From assembly GCF_014137995.1 (NCBI RefSeq), contig NZ_JACGWV010000001.1:744001-808000 (forward strand): 64,000 nt of DNA, read 5' to 3'. This stretch comes from Promicromonospora sukumoe (GTDB lineage Bacteria > Actinomycetota > Actinomycetes > Actinomycetales > Cellulomonadaceae). Below, piece after piece: positions 1 to 8,399 of the stretch. The translations under genes were made by a program, and so were the position numbers. The notes below the pieces were generated by a model. It worked only from the letters and a program-made list of their open reading frames with translations. It did no database searches and was not told the origin of the DNA. Numbering within the stretch: position 1 is the first letter of the stretch; each line of letters opens with the position of its first letter.

Positions 1-719
1 CCGCGCCCGGAGGCGGAGCGCGGCAGGTAGCGGGAGTAGTCGGCGGCCATGTTGACCCAGCCGAGCCCGAAGCCGGTCATCATGAACACGAGCCCGCCGA
101 TCACCTGCGGGCTGCCGCCGGCGGGGATGGCGGCGACCGTGGCCCAGTCGATGTGGTCGAGCACCAGGACGATGTAGACGACGGTGAGCACGGCGGTCAG
201 CACGGTGATGACCACCTGCAGCCGCATCACGAGGTCGAACCCGAAGATGCCGGCGACGACCACGATGCCCGCCACGACCACGAGGGCCACGACCTTGGTG
301 ACGGTGCCGCCGCCCCAGCCGAGCGTCCCGAGCACGGTCGACGTCGCGAGCGTGGCGAGCGCGACCAGCACGGTCTCCCAGCCGACGGTGAGCACCCAGG
401 ACAGCAGGGACGGGAGCTTGTTGCCCCGCACGCCGAACGCCGCCCGGGAGAGCACCATGGTGGGCGCCGACCCGCGCTTGCCGGCCAGCGAGATGAACCC
501 GCAGAACAGGAACGACACCACGATGCCGATGGTGCCGACGATGACGGCCTGCCAGAACGAGACGGCGAACCCGAGCAGGTACGAGCCGTACCCGAGGCCG
601 AGCACCGACACGTTGGCCCCGAACCAGGGCCAGAACAGGTTGCGTGGCGAACCGCGCCGTTCGGCCTCGTCGATGGTGTTCAGGGCATTGGTCTCGACGC
701 TCGTGGGCGCGCTGCTCAT
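1..719 (-). CDS. NCS1-family cytosine/purine permease (3' end cut by window)
   Basis: About 239 N-terminal residues of an integral membrane transporter are visible; the C-terminus lies beyond base 1. The start is the ATG at 717-719 (protein begins MSSAPTSVETNALNTIDEAE). The early motif RGSPRNLFWPWFGANVSVLG is the N-terminal signature of the nucleobase-cation-symport-1 family (cytosine permease, allantoin and hydantoin transporters). At least six hydrophobic segments follow, including GFAVSFWQAVIVGTIGIVVS and VITVLTAVLTVVYIVLVLDH. The likely role is uptake of cytosine or a related purine/pyrimidine base with a proton or sodium. The substrate cannot be read from the sequence. No neighbour in the window belongs to nucleobase catabolism. 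Confidence 0.85.
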   Translation of the reverse strand, partial: MSSAPTSVETNALNTIDEAERRGSPRNLFWPWFGANVSVLGLGYGSYLLGFAVSFWQAVIVGTIGIVVSFLFCGFISLAGKRGSAPTMVLSRAAFGVRGNKLPSLLSWVLTVGWETVLVALATLATSTVLGTLGWGGGTVTKVVALVVVAGIVVVAGIFGFDLVMRLQVVITVLTAVLTVVYIVLVLDHIDWATVAAIPAGGSPQVIGGLVFMMTGFGLGWVNMAADYSRYLPRSASGR

Positions 720-742
720 GGTGGCGATCCTGCCACGACGCA

Positions 743-777
743 CGAAGGGCCCGCACCGTGCTGGTGCGGGCCCTTCG
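743..777 (-). terminator. Hairpin downstream of the NlpC/P60 gene
   Basis: Perfect 15-bp inverted repeat (743-757 with 763-777, arm CGAAGGGCCCGCACC) with a 5-nt loop. It lies just beyond the stop of the minus-strand NlpC/P60 gene and before the permease start. There is no clear U-tract, as is common for actinobacterial terminators. Confidence 0.7.
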
Positions 778-826
778 AGCCGTGCGGGGCGGGCGTCGGC
801 TCCGGGGAAGCCGGAACGCCCGGGGG

Positions 827-1663
827 TCAGCTGATCCGGAGGTAGACCGGGCTGTCCTGCCAGATCTTGGACTCGCGGACGGTCTGGCCGGGGACCGGGG
901 CCTCGATCTGCATGCCGTTGCCGGTGTAGATGGAGACGTGGCCCGGGGACCAGATGATGTCGCCCGGCAGCGCCTCGGCCGCGGAGACCTGCGTGCCGGA
1001 GTTGCGCTGCGCCGCCGAGGAGTGCGGCAGCGTGATACCGATCTGGGCGTAGACGTAGGACGTGAAGCCCGAGCAGTCGAACCCGGCGGGGGTCGAGCCG
1101 CCCCAGACGTACGGGACGCCCAGGTACTGCATCGCGATGTCGACGATCTGCGACCCGGAGGAGGACGCCGGAGCGGCGGCGGCCTTCTGCACGGGCTCCT
1201 CGGCGACGGCGGCGGTCTCGGTGACCTCGGCCTGGACGGGCTCGGCCTCGACGACGGGCTCCGGCTCGGGCTCGGGCTCCGGCTCGGGGGCCGGCGTGAC
1301 CTTGATGGTGCCGGTCTCCAGCGTGAACTCGCTGTCCGCGGCGACCTTCACGGCCGGGGCGGTGTTCACCTTGGCGGTGACCAGCGCGGCGGTGCTCACG
1401 TCGGCGGTGGTCGACTTCGCGGCGGCGTCGCGGACGACGTCGCGCACGGCCTCGAGCTCGGCGGTGTTCGTGCCGGGGTCGCTCGCGGGGGCGGCGTTGG
1501 CCGGGACCCCGAGCAGCGAGACGAGCAGTCCCGATCCTGCGGCGACGACCGCGCCACGGCGGGCGGTCGCGGAGAGGCCGCGGGCTGCGGCGCGTGAGAA
1601 CGGCGTCAGCGGGGTGATGGGCGGGTGGGCAGCACGATGGCGCCCGGGCGTGCGTGTAGTCAC
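827..1663 (-). CDS. Secreted NlpC/P60 peptidoglycan endopeptidase
   Basis: A 278-aa cell-wall hydrolase predicted to cleave peptide stems of peptidoglycan outside the membrane. The GTG start at 1661-1663 is supported by a GGGAG Shine-Dalgarno about 7 nt upstream. Residues about 30-58 form a signal peptide ending PANAA. A Pro/Glu-rich spacer (repeated EP, about residues 125-140) leads to the C-terminal NlpC/P60 domain (about 170-278). Catalytic Cys197 is in FDCSGF and His242 in PGHVSIY. The leader RNA carries a c-di-AMP riboswitch, the usual control of such hydrolases in actinobacteria, so expression should respond to c-di-AMP and thus to osmotic and wall state. It is likely transcribed alone. 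Confidence 0.92.
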   Translation of the reverse strand: MTTRTPGRHRAAHPPITPLTPFSRAAARGLSATARRGAVVAAGSGLLVSLLGVPANAAPASDPGTNTAELEAVRDVVRDAAAKSTTADVSTAALVTAKVNTAPAVKVAADSEFTLETGTIKVTPAPEPEPEPEPEPVVEAEPVQAEVTETAAVAEEPVQKAAAAPASSSGSQIVDIAMQYLGVPYVWGGSTPAGFDCSGFTSYVYAQIGITLPHSSAAQRNSGTQVSAAEALPGDIIWSPGHVSIYTGNGMQIEAPVPGQTVRESKIWQDSPVYLRIS

Positions 1664-1677
1664 AGCATTTCTCCCGG

Positions 1678-1834
1678 CGCCTACGAGGTGAGCTGTCGGA
1701 TTCGGATCGGAGAATGACCCGGCCGCGTCGTGCTGGTGCGGCTTCACCCCAAGGGCACCGTCGGTGCCCACGTACTTGGTTCCCCCGTCCCTGTCATCTG
1801 TTCAGACAACTCGTGGCGGTGACAGGGCTCGGCG
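1678..1834 (-). ncRNA. c-di-AMP riboswitch (ydaO/yuaA class) in the leader of the NlpC/P60 gene
   Basis: On the minus strand the leader holds, in order, the conserved ydaO blocks: an opening CGCCGAG that can pair with the closing CTCGTAGGCG (P1), then GACAGGGACGGGGGAACC, TTGGGGTGAA, GGCCGGG and CCGACAGCTCACCTCGTAGG. The 3' edge is only a few bases from the GGGAG ribosome-binding site, so control could be by termination or by occlusion of the site. This RNA class binds cyclic di-AMP and often precedes NlpC/P60 and Rpf hydrolases in actinobacteria. The ends are set from P1 pairing by eye. Confidence 0.9.
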
Positions 1835-1970
1835 TCCACCACGAGTGCTCACGGAATGCCCGGGAGCGGGACCGACCGTAGCCCGCCTCGGCGCGAAAGT
1901 CACGATCGCGTTACGGGCGCAACCGACCGCCTCGGGCCTATTGACCGGAATGTCCGACCTGCACTAAAGG

Positions 1971-2005
1971 GTGGGCGCCGTCCCGGATCTGCGGACGGCG
2001 CCCAC
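1971..2005 (-). terminator. Intrinsic terminator of the FAD-linked oxidase gene
   Basis: Perfect 13-bp stem (1971-1983 with 1993-2005, GTGGGCGCCGTCC arm) and 9-nt loop, starting 18 nt past the oxidase stop. On the minus strand the stem is followed by CCCTTTAG, a short T-run. Confidence 0.75.
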
Positions 2006-2022
2006 CGGGCCGAAGGTCCCGA

Positions 2023-3426
2023 CTAGGACATCCGTCCAGGTCGCACATTGTGGTTCCGCGCGAAGAGGTTGCTCGGGTCGTACCGCCGCTTGACCGCCGC
2101 GAGCCGCTCGTAGGTCGGCTCCGGGTACACGGTTGTGACGTCGGTCTCATCGGCCGTCGAGAGGAAGTTCGCGTACGCACCGTGGAGGTGCGGAGCGAGC
2201 CTGTCCCACAGCGCGTCCAGCGCCGGCCGGGCGGCCTCGATCGCGGGCGCCGGGCCCCCGGTGAAGGTCGTGACCATGAGCTCTGCCTGCCGGTGCGCGT
2301 ACGCCGTGGCGTCGCCCGGCACCCGCGACATGGCGCCGCCGAGGCTGCGGACCGCGATCGACGGCGAGCCCGGCGTCGTGCCGGCCTCCGCGAGGATCGC
2401 CAGGGTCTCCGCGACCGACTCCCGGTCCACCAGGCCGTCGTGCGCGAGCACGTGGACACCGGGCGGCGGCGTCGCGCCCTCCACCAGGACGTCCGCGTAC
2501 GCCGTCAGCGCGACGTCGTCCGCGACGACCGTCCCGAGCGCGCGGATCGGGGCGAGCGCCCGGTCCGCGGCGTCCGCGTCGTCGCCGTCGAACGCCACGT
2601 GGATCTCCACCGGGGCCTCCGGGCCGCCCGCGAACGGGTTGGCGAGGTTCGCGATCGAGGTCAGCTCCTCCGGCGCCGTGCGCAGGTAGTCCGCCCAGCC
2701 CTGGAGCACGACGGCGGCCTCTGCCGCCGGGAACGAGACCTTGCCGAAGAAGACCCGCGTCGTCGGGTGCGCCACGAACTCGAACGAGGTCACCACGCCG
2801 AAGTTGCCGCCACCGCCGCGGATCGCCCAGAACAGGTCCGGGTGCTCGTCGGCGCTCGCGGTGACGACGGCGCCGTCGGCCGTGACGAGCTGCGCGGCGA
2901 CGAGGCTGTCCAGGGCCAGGCCGTAGCGGCGGACCTTCCAGCCCATGCCGCCGCTCAGCGTCAGCCCGCCGACGCCGACGCTCTTCGTGTCGCCCGAGGA
3001 GATCGCGAGGCCGTGCGGGGCCAGCGCGTCGGCGACCGGTCCCCAGGTGGCGCCGCCGCCGATCCGCACGAGGCGCGCTCCGCCGTCGACCGGAGCTGAG
3101 CCGCCGGCCGGCGTTCCACCGTCGACCCCCGCTGCGCCCTCGACCACCTCCACGCCGGCGAGCGCGCCGAGGTCGATGACGATGCCGCCGTCGTTGGTGC
3201 CGAAGCCGGCGAAGCCGTGCCCGCCGCCGCGGACGGACAGGGCGAGCCCGGAGCCGGAGGCGAACCGGACGGCCGCCTGCACGTCGGCCACGGTCTTGGG
3301 CCGCAGGACGTACGCCGGGCTGCCGGCGACGAGCCGCGACCGGGCGGCCGCCTCGTAGCCGGCGTCGCCCGGTTCGATGAGGTCGCCGCCGAAGTCGCGG
3401 CGCAGGGTGTCGAGTGCTGAGGTCAC
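2023..3426 (-). CDS. FAD-linked oxidase, berberine-bridge-enzyme-like
   Basis: A 467-aa flavoprotein of the FAD_binding_4 plus BBE family, which oxidises sugars, alcohols or secondary metabolites. The start is GTG 3424-3426, preceded at about 7 nt by AAGGA. N-terminal FAD-binding motifs are VAGSPAYVLRPKTVADVQAA, SVRGGGHGFAGFGTNDGG (the usual site of His-linked flavin) and the PP-loop region GGLTLSGGMGW. The C-terminal BBE signature is YDPSNLFARNHNVRP. No signal peptide is seen, so it is probably cytoplasmic. It is monocistronic and divergent from the kinase at 3541. The substrate is unknown. Confidence 0.9.
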   Translation of the reverse strand: MTSALDTLRRDFGGDLIEPGDAGYEAAARSRLVAGSPAYVLRPKTVADVQAAVRFASGSGLALSVRGGGHGFAGFGTNDGGIVIDLGALAGVEVVEGAAGVDGGTPAGGSAPVDGGARLVRIGGGATWGPVADALAPHGLAISSGDTKSVGVGGLTLSGGMGWKVRRYGLALDSLVAAQLVTADGAVVTASADEHPDLFWAIRGGGGNFGVVTSFEFVAHPTTRVFFGKVSFPAAEAAVVLQGWADYLRTAPEELTSIANLANPFAGGPEAPVEIHVAFDGDDADAADRALAPIRALGTVVADDVALTAYADVLVEGATPPPGVHVLAHDGLVDRESVAETLAILAEAGTTPGSPSIAVRSLGGAMSRVPGDATAYAHRQAELMVTTFTGGPAPAIEAARPALDALWDRLAPHLHGAYANFLSTADETDVTTVYPEPTYERLAAVKRRYDPSNLFARNHNVRPGRMS

Positions 3427-3540
3427 GAGAATTCCTTCCAGGGCTGGTGTGCCGAACGGAAGGAAGACTCGGTAGACCCGCCAGGTGTGACCGGACGGCG
3501 CCGTGACCTGGCTCACGCGGCCTGTGCCATCCTTCCGACC

Positions 3541-4059
3541 ATGGATCCCCTGGTCGTCCCGGTGCCGTCGCTCGTGCTGCTGATCGGCCCCTCCGGCTCG
3601 GGCAAGTCCACGTGGGCGGCGCGGCACTTCGGGCCCTACGAGGTGGTCTCGAGCGACCGGTGCCGCGCGATGATCGCCGACTCCGAGGCCGACCAGAGCG
3701 TGACGCCCGCGGCGTTCGAGCTCGTCCGGTTCATCGCCGCGCGGCGCCTGGAGGCAGGGCGCCTCGCCGTCGTCGACGCCACGAACGTGCACGCGGCCGC
3801 CCGGCGGCACAACCTCGACCTCGCGGCGGCCTGCGGGGTGCCCGCCGTCGCGATCGTCCTCGACCTGCCCGTCGAGCGGATGCTGGCGAACAACGCGGGC
3901 CGCGCCGGCCGGGTCGTGGACGACGAGGTGGTCCGGAGGCAGCGGCGCGACCTGGACGAGGCGCTCGGCGTCCTCGGCTCGGAGGGGTACGCCGCGGTCC
4001 ACGTGCTCGACGAGGCGACGATCGACGCCGTGACGATCGAACGGGTCCAGGAGCCCTAG
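3541..4059 (+). CDS. Small P-loop kinase (AAA_33, polynucleotide-kinase-like)
   Basis: A 172-aa ATPase. The Walker A motif GPSGSGKST is near residue 17, followed by VVSSDRCR, where the Asp after the strand is typical of the T4 polynucleotide-kinase/zeta-toxin-like AAA_33 family. VVDATNVHAAARR is the second family motif. It resembles the kinase module of bacterial Pnkp RNA-repair proteins but has no phosphatase or ligase domain. The ATG at 3541 gives a start close to the P-loop; an upstream GTG at 3487 is possible. Its stop overlaps the convergent stop of the STING-like fusion at 4056-4059. The substrate is unknown. Confidence 0.8.
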   Translation: MDPLVVPVPSLVLLIGPSGSGKSTWAARHFGPYEVVSSDRCRAMIADSEADQSVTPAAFELVRFIAARRLEAGRLAVVDATNVHAAARRHNLDLAAACGVPAVAIVLDLPVERMLANNAGRAGRVVDDEVVRRQRRDLDEALGVLGSEGYAAVHVLDEATIDAVTIERVQEP

Positions 4060-5819
4060 CGCAGCCCGGGGTCCAGCCCCGGGAACACGGCTCGCGCCCG
4101 CTCCACCCGGACGACGTCCCGCATGAGCCGCCCGCTCTCGCGCTCGGTGTCCTGCCGTACGCGGTCCAGGAGCCGCAGGTGGAACCGGTCGATCTCCTTG
4201 GCCTCCAGCTCGTCGCGCGCCGTGCGCAGGCGCGCCGTCTCCTCGCCGCCGACGCCGAGGTGCGCCACGCGCTGCTCGATCGTGTCGCTCATGGCCGACA
4301 TCGTGGTCGGGAAGACGTCCAGCAGTCGCAGCGGCTCGCCGCGGCGTGGTGGCAGGGCCTTCATCGAGCGGGGCCGCGACAGGTTGTCGTCGAGCACCGC
4401 GTCGACGATCTGCCCGGCCTCGGCGATCTCGCGCGCGATGAAGTCGTCCTGCGCCCACGACAGGTGCTCCGGCAGGACGACGGTCAGCGTGACCGTCGCG
4501 ACCTGCGCGGCCTTCAGGCGACGCCCGCCGACCGTGAGGTGCGCGCTGCCCGGGTCGTGCCGCAGGCGCCGCAGGATCTGGGAGACCGGCCGGACGAAGT
4601 TCTTGAGGTAGCCCAGGGAGAGCGCGTTCGCCGCCGAGATCTGGGTGAGCGGCGTCCGGAAGTAGGAGGTGAGCGGGTTGTCCGAGTCGGCGCGGCCGAG
4701 CGTCGCGAAGACGGACCGCACGTCGACCAACCGTTCCGCCAGCCGTTCACGGGACCCGGCCGGGTCGGAGGTGTCCAGCTCCAGCACCTGGAACATGCTC
4801 GCGCCGCCCGGGCGGCGCGCGGTGTCGACGATGACGACGTCGGGCACGCCCAGGGCCTGCGCGACACCCAGCTCGTACGTGACGCCCGGGTCCTCGTGGC
4901 TGATGTCGGCCAGCACGACCGCGGCGTCCTCGAGCTGGCGCAGGTCCTCCTCCGCGGTGTCGCCAGGCTGCGACTCGTACAGCTCCAGCCCGAGCTCCCG
5001 CAGCACGGGCATGACGACGTCGTCGCGCAGCGCGTCGCGGCGGCGCGCGTCGCCGTCGGCGGACTGGACGAGCACGCAGGTGCCCTGACGGGACAGCCCG
5101 TCGAGGGCGCGCAGGTCCGGCCAGTCCTGGATCATCCGGACCAGAGGCATGGCGAACGCGGCCGTGGGGTCGAGCCAGGCGCTCGGCCCGGCGGTACCGG
5201 CGCCGACGACGACGCTCTCCGGCAGCTCCGCGAGCGTCTGCAGGCCGATGACGCCGTTGCGGCTGACGCTCCACACCGCCCCGCCGCTGAACCCGCGGTG
5301 GACGAGCATGGGGGACTCGTACTGGAACATCCAGCCGTCGGAGTCGCCGCCCCGGATGGCCTTGCCGACCAGCCTGCCGCGCCCGGTCCGCTGCCAGCCC
5401 CTCGTGTTCTGCCCGTAGCCGCAGACGAGCACCTCGCCCTCGGCCTCCGCGGCGAGCACCACGGGGAGCGCCGAGCGGGTGGTGCTCGCGGTGAGCTGCA
5501 GGACGGCGAGATCGAGGTTCCGGGCCCGGTCGTGGACGGGGGCGAAGGTGAAGGTCGCGGTCTCTGGTGCCCGGGTCTCCGTCGCCGCGGGCTCGGCTGG
5601 CGTGCCCTCGCCGGAGGCGCTCGTCGGGAAGCGCACGTGGACCCGCGCCTCGGCCCCGGCGGCCTGCCACAACGGAGCGACGACGTGGGCCGCGGTCAGC
5701 AGGTGGCCCTGGTCGCTCACGAGCCAGGCCGTGCCGAGCGACGCGTCGCGCCTGCCGGTGACGCCGTCGACGTCGATGACCTCGCAGGTCGCCTGGGACA
5801 GCAGGCTCTCGATGTTCAC
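4056..5819 (-). CDS. Trypsin-like protease / deoxyribosyltransferase-like / STING-like fusion protein
   Basis: A 587-aa protein with three modules. (1) Residues 1-235 form a trypsin-fold serine protease: His45 in TAAHVV, Asp103 in NLDLAVL and Ser178 in GFSGGAV make the triad. (2) About 247-350 resemble a nucleoside 2-deoxyribosyltransferase/TIR-like Rossmann domain, with LADISHEDPGVTYELGVAQA matching the ADI(S/T)..NP.V.YELG signature. (3) About 386-545 look like prokaryotic STING: helix ANALSLGYLKNFVRPV, strand VTLTVVLPEHLS and the DVFPTTM element. No signal peptide or membrane segment is seen. It starts 4 nt after the Trypco1 gene ends (GTG at 5817-5819), so the two are probably co-translated. 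The likely role is a conflict or defence effector whose protease is gated by a nucleotide ligand; this is inference. The STING call rests on motif resemblance only. Confidence 0.72.
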   Translation of the reverse strand: MNIESLLSQATCEVIDVDGVTGRRDASLGTAWLVSDQGHLLTAAHVVAPLWQAAGAEARVHVRFPTSASGEGTPAEPAATETRAPETATFTFAPVHDRARNLDLAVLQLTASTTRSALPVVLAAEAEGEVLVCGYGQNTRGWQRTGRGRLVGKAIRGGDSDGWMFQYESPMLVHRGFSGGAVWSVSRNGVIGLQTLAELPESVVVGAGTAGPSAWLDPTAAFAMPLVRMIQDWPDLRALDGLSRQGTCVLVQSADGDARRRDALRDDVVMPVLRELGLELYESQPGDTAEEDLRQLEDAAVVLADISHEDPGVTYELGVAQALGVPDVVIVDTARRPGGASMFQVLELDTSDPAGSRERLAERLVDVRSVFATLGRADSDNPLTSYFRTPLTQISAANALSLGYLKNFVRPVSQILRRLRHDPGSAHLTVGGRRLKAAQVATVTLTVVLPEHLSWAQDDFIAREIAEAGQIVDAVLDDNLSRPRSMKALPPRRGEPLRLLDVFPTTMSAMSDTIEQRVAHLGVGGEETARLRTARDELEAKEIDRFHLRLLDRVRQDTERESGRLMRDVVRVERARAVFPGLDPGLR

Positions 5820-5823
5820 CGGG

Positions 5824-6186
5824 TCAGGCCGTGAAGTCCCAGGCGAGGGTCGCCGAGATGGCGCCCTCGCCCGTGGCCGACACGATCCACACGTTGCTGG
5901 TGGCGGAGAACGACAGGGACAGCGTCAGCTCCAGCGACTTCGGCGCGGCCGGGCCCTGCTTCTTGATCTCGGTGACGAGCGTGCGGGAGATGTCCTCGGT
6001 GATCTCGGAGAGCACCGCCTTGAGCTGCGTGTAACCGTCCTGGGTGCGCTCCACGAGGGAGCTGCTCTCGACCATGCCGTCCCAGTCCTCGTCGACGGGG
6101 ACCGGGGGCGGCACGTCGACGGTCGCCGTGCTGTTCGGCTCCATGTAGAGCACCGTGCGTCCCACCTGTAGCGGTACCGCCTCCAT
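5824..6186 (-). CDS. Trypco1 (CU044_2847-type) partner of the protease
   Basis: A 120-aa protein with the architecture of trypsin-co-occurring domain 1: an N-terminal beta segment (LQVGRTVLYMEPNSTATVDV), a central helix (LKAVLSEITEDISRTLVTEI) and a C-terminal pair of strands (SLELTLSLSFSATSN and GEGAISATLAWDF). In this family the last strands, ending in a T(V/L)xW-type motif, are the diagnostic part. Trypco1 proteins are typically encoded next to trypsin-like peptidases in actinobacterial conflict systems, and here the gene lies 4 nt upstream of one. It probably binds or is processed by the protease. ATG start at 6184-6186. Confidence 0.75.
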   Translation of the reverse strand: MEAVPLQVGRTVLYMEPNSTATVDVPPPVPVDEDWDGMVESSSLVERTQDGYTQLKAVLSEITEDISRTLVTEIKKQGPAAPKSLELTLSLSFSATSNVWIVSATGEGAISATLAWDFTA

Positions 6187-6286
6187 GGACCCGTCCGCCT
6201 CTTGATGCCGGCCGCCGTGCTGGACGCCTGGAGTCTATGGAGAGATACCCGGGTCCGATAGGGGGCGGTTCGAGCCTTCACCCAGG

Positions 6287-7300
6287 TCACGCACCGTCGA
6301 GCACCGCCTCGGCGACCACGAGGTCCTCCCACGACATGCCCGTGCTCTTGAACACGAGCGGCCGCTTGGGATCGGGGCGGACGGCGCCCGTGACGACGTC
6401 GCGCATCGGCACCAGGTCGCCCGCCGTCAGGGCGCCGTCGGCGATCGCGAGCACGACGTCGCCCGCCTCCCGCAGCGCGGCGCCCGGGTCCTCGACGACG
6501 ACGGTCGCGCGCGCCAGCAGACCGGCCGGCAGCTCCCGCGCGTCCGGCTCGTGGGAGCCCACCGCGATCACGACGGCGTGGTCCGCGACCAGCGCGGCGT
6601 CGAACAGCGGCTCGCGGGCCGACGTCGCGCACACGACGACGTCGGCGGCGCGCAGCGCGTCGTCGGCCTCGGGGCCGCCGAGCCGGACCAGTCGGGCGCC
6701 GGCGATCCGCGCGCCCTCGGTCGCGGCGGTGCGGGCCGGGTCGCGGACGAGCTGGGCGACGTCGAGAGGTCGGCCGGTCAGGGCGTCCGCGAGGGTCGCG
6801 ACGTGGCCGTGGGCCTGCGGGCCGGCGCCGATGACCGCGACGCGGAGCGGGTCGTTTGCGGGGGCTGAGCCGTCGGCGCCGTCGGTGCTGGTTGGGCCTG
6901 CGGTGCCGACCGGGCCCGCGGCTTCCCGCAGCCGGTCCAGCACCGCCGCGACCGACACGGCGGGCGTGCGCAGCGTGGTCAGCGCTATGCCGTCCAGGAC
7001 GGCGACGACGCCGAGGGTCGCGGCGTCGAACAGCACGTACGACCCCTGGATGCGGGGCAGGCCGAGGGCGGCGTTGCCGGGCGCGACGGTGGCCAGCTTG
7101 ATCCCGACGTGCCGCAGGTCGCCGCCGCCGTCGGACGGCATGAGCAGGAGCTCGCCGGCCCCCAGCGACACGCCCTGGCGGGGCAGGTCGGCGGCCGGGT
7201 CGAGACCGCCGGCGAGGGCGGCCCGCAGCGCGGCGACGGCGTCGGCGGGCGAGCAGGCAGCGGTCACGGCCGCGGCGTCCAGGACCAGGGGCGCGCTCAT
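6287..7300 (-). CDS. Ornithine cyclodeaminase / mu-crystallin family reductase
   Basis: A 337-aa NAD(P)-dependent enzyme. The Rossmann motif VAVIGAGPQAHGHVATLADA lies mid-protein, preceded by the family substrate region GDLRHVGIKLATVAPGN and followed by ADVVVCATSAREPLFD and VFKSTGMSWEDLVVAEAV. It overlaps the proline-racemase-family gene by 4 nt (ATGA), so the two form one operon. Paired with a proline racemase homologue, the most likely role is reduction of delta1-pyrroline-2-carboxylate (or another cyclic imino acid) in hydroxyproline or D-amino-acid catabolism, rather than true ornithine deamination. That role is inferred from the neighbour. Confidence 0.85.
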   Translation of the reverse strand: MSAPLVLDAAAVTAACSPADAVAALRAALAGGLDPAADLPRQGVSLGAGELLLMPSDGGGDLRHVGIKLATVAPGNAALGLPRIQGSYVLFDAATLGVVAVLDGIALTTLRTPAVSVAAVLDRLREAAGPVGTAGPTSTDGADGSAPANDPLRVAVIGAGPQAHGHVATLADALTGRPLDVAQLVRDPARTAATEGARIAGARLVRLGGPEADDALRAADVVVCATSAREPLFDAALVADHAVVIAVGSHEPDARELPAGLLARATVVVEDPGAALREAGDVVLAIADGALTAGDLVPMRDVVTGAVRPDPKRPLVFKSTGMSWEDLVVAEAVLDGA

Positions 7301-8349
7301 CGCAGCACGAACCCGGGCACGAGGGTGTCAGCGGCGTCGACGACGAACCGGTGCTCGCCCGTGCGGTACGCCATGCCCGTGACCTGGGGGATCACGGCGG
7401 GCAGGTCACCGACCCGCGTCGTCCCGACGACGGCGCCCGTGAACGCGGACCCGACGATCGAGGTGTGCTCCAGCACGGGTCCGCCGACGCCGACCCGGCC
7501 GTCGTCGGCCAGCACGGCCAGCCGCGCGCAGGTGCCGGAACCGCAGGGCGACCGGTCCACCTGGCCGTCGGCGAAGACGGTCACGTTGCGCTGGCGCACG
7601 GGGGAGCCGGGGCCGTTGCCGGTGCCGGGGCCTGCGCCGGTCCCGGCGTCGGGCTCCTCGAAGAGGATGGTGCCGTAGACGCCGCTCAGGCGCGGGTCGG
7701 TGGGATGGACGGCGAGGCCCTGGGCGTCGATCGCGTGCTTGATCTCGCGGCCCACGGTGATGAGGTCGGCGTAGGCGGCCGGCTCGACCGACAGACCGAG
7801 GCTCGTCGCGTCGACGCTCGCGTAGATCGCGCCCCCGTAGGTCAGCGTCGCGGACGCCGTGCCGCGCGTGGTCGGTACCGCCAGGTCGCGGGCCAGCACA
7901 TAGCTCGGCACGTTGACGAAGTCGACGCCGACGGTGCGTCCGCCGGCCCGGTGCACGCGCGCCGTGACGCGCCCCGAGGGCACGTCCATGACGACGTCGA
8001 CCGCACCGTCGTCGGGCGCAGCCACCAGTCCGGTGTCGACGGCCCAGGCGCCCAGCGCGATGGTGCCGTGACCGCAGGCCGTCGAGAATCCGTCCTTGTG
8101 CCAGAAGAGGACGCCGAGGTGGGCGCCGTCGTCGTCCGGCGGGACGAGGAACCCGCCGTACATGTCGGCGTGCCCGCGCGGCTCCGAGCACAGGAGCTGG
8201 CGCAGCTCCTGGGCCGCGGCGCTGGTCAGGGCGCGGGCCCGGCGGTCGGCCACCGAGTCGCCCGGCAGCGGCACGGGCGGCTCCGCGACAATCCGGAACG
8301 GCTCGCCCGCGGTGTGGTAGTCGGTGGTGGCGACGGTCTGCGTGATCAC
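7297..8349 (-). CDS. Proline racemase / 4-hydroxyproline epimerase family protein
   Basis: About 350 aa of the proline racemase fold. Both catalytic cysteines are present: one in TACGHGTIAL and one in SPCGSGT. Two cysteines favour racemase or epimerase chemistry over the trans-3-hydroxyproline dehydratase branch, where one is replaced by Ser/Thr. Other family motifs are TDYHTAGEPFRIV at the N-terminus and EPRGHADMYGGFL. The GTG at 8347-8349 is chosen because GAGGA lies 7 nt upstream; an in-frame ATG at 8367 is an alternative. It ends in a 4-nt overlap with the cyclodeaminase-family gene, and the two probably interconvert and reduce a proline derivative. A regulator or transporter is not adjacent. 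Confidence 0.88.
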   Translation of the reverse strand: MITQTVATTDYHTAGEPFRIVAEPPVPLPGDSVADRRARALTSAAAQELRQLLCSEPRGHADMYGGFLVPPDDDGAHLGVLFWHKDGFSTACGHGTIALGAWAVDTGLVAAPDDGAVDVVMDVPSGRVTARVHRAGGRTVGVDFVNVPSYVLARDLAVPTTRGTASATLTYGGAIYASVDATSLGLSVEPAAYADLITVGREIKHAIDAQGLAVHPTDPRLSGVYGTILFEEPDAGTGAGPGTGNGPGSPVRQRNVTVFADGQVDRSPCGSGTCARLAVLADDGRVGVGGPVLEHTSIVGSAFTGAVVGTTRVGDLPAVIPQVTGMAYRTGEHRFVVDAADTLVPGFVLR

Positions 8350-8399
8350 GCCGCCATCCTCGGCCATGGGGAAGAGGGCGTCCACGGGGCTTGGTGCGT

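Noticed and set aside
3612..5834. A 740-codon open frame on the plus strand opposite the STING-like fusion, and similar long frames opposite most genes
   Set aside because: Arg/Gly/Pro-rich translations with no motifs; they arise from high GC in the third codon position of the real genes on the other strand.
6856..7101. Short plus-strand frame opposite the cyclodeaminase gene
   Set aside because: Arg-rich shadow frame with no ribosome-binding site or family resemblance.
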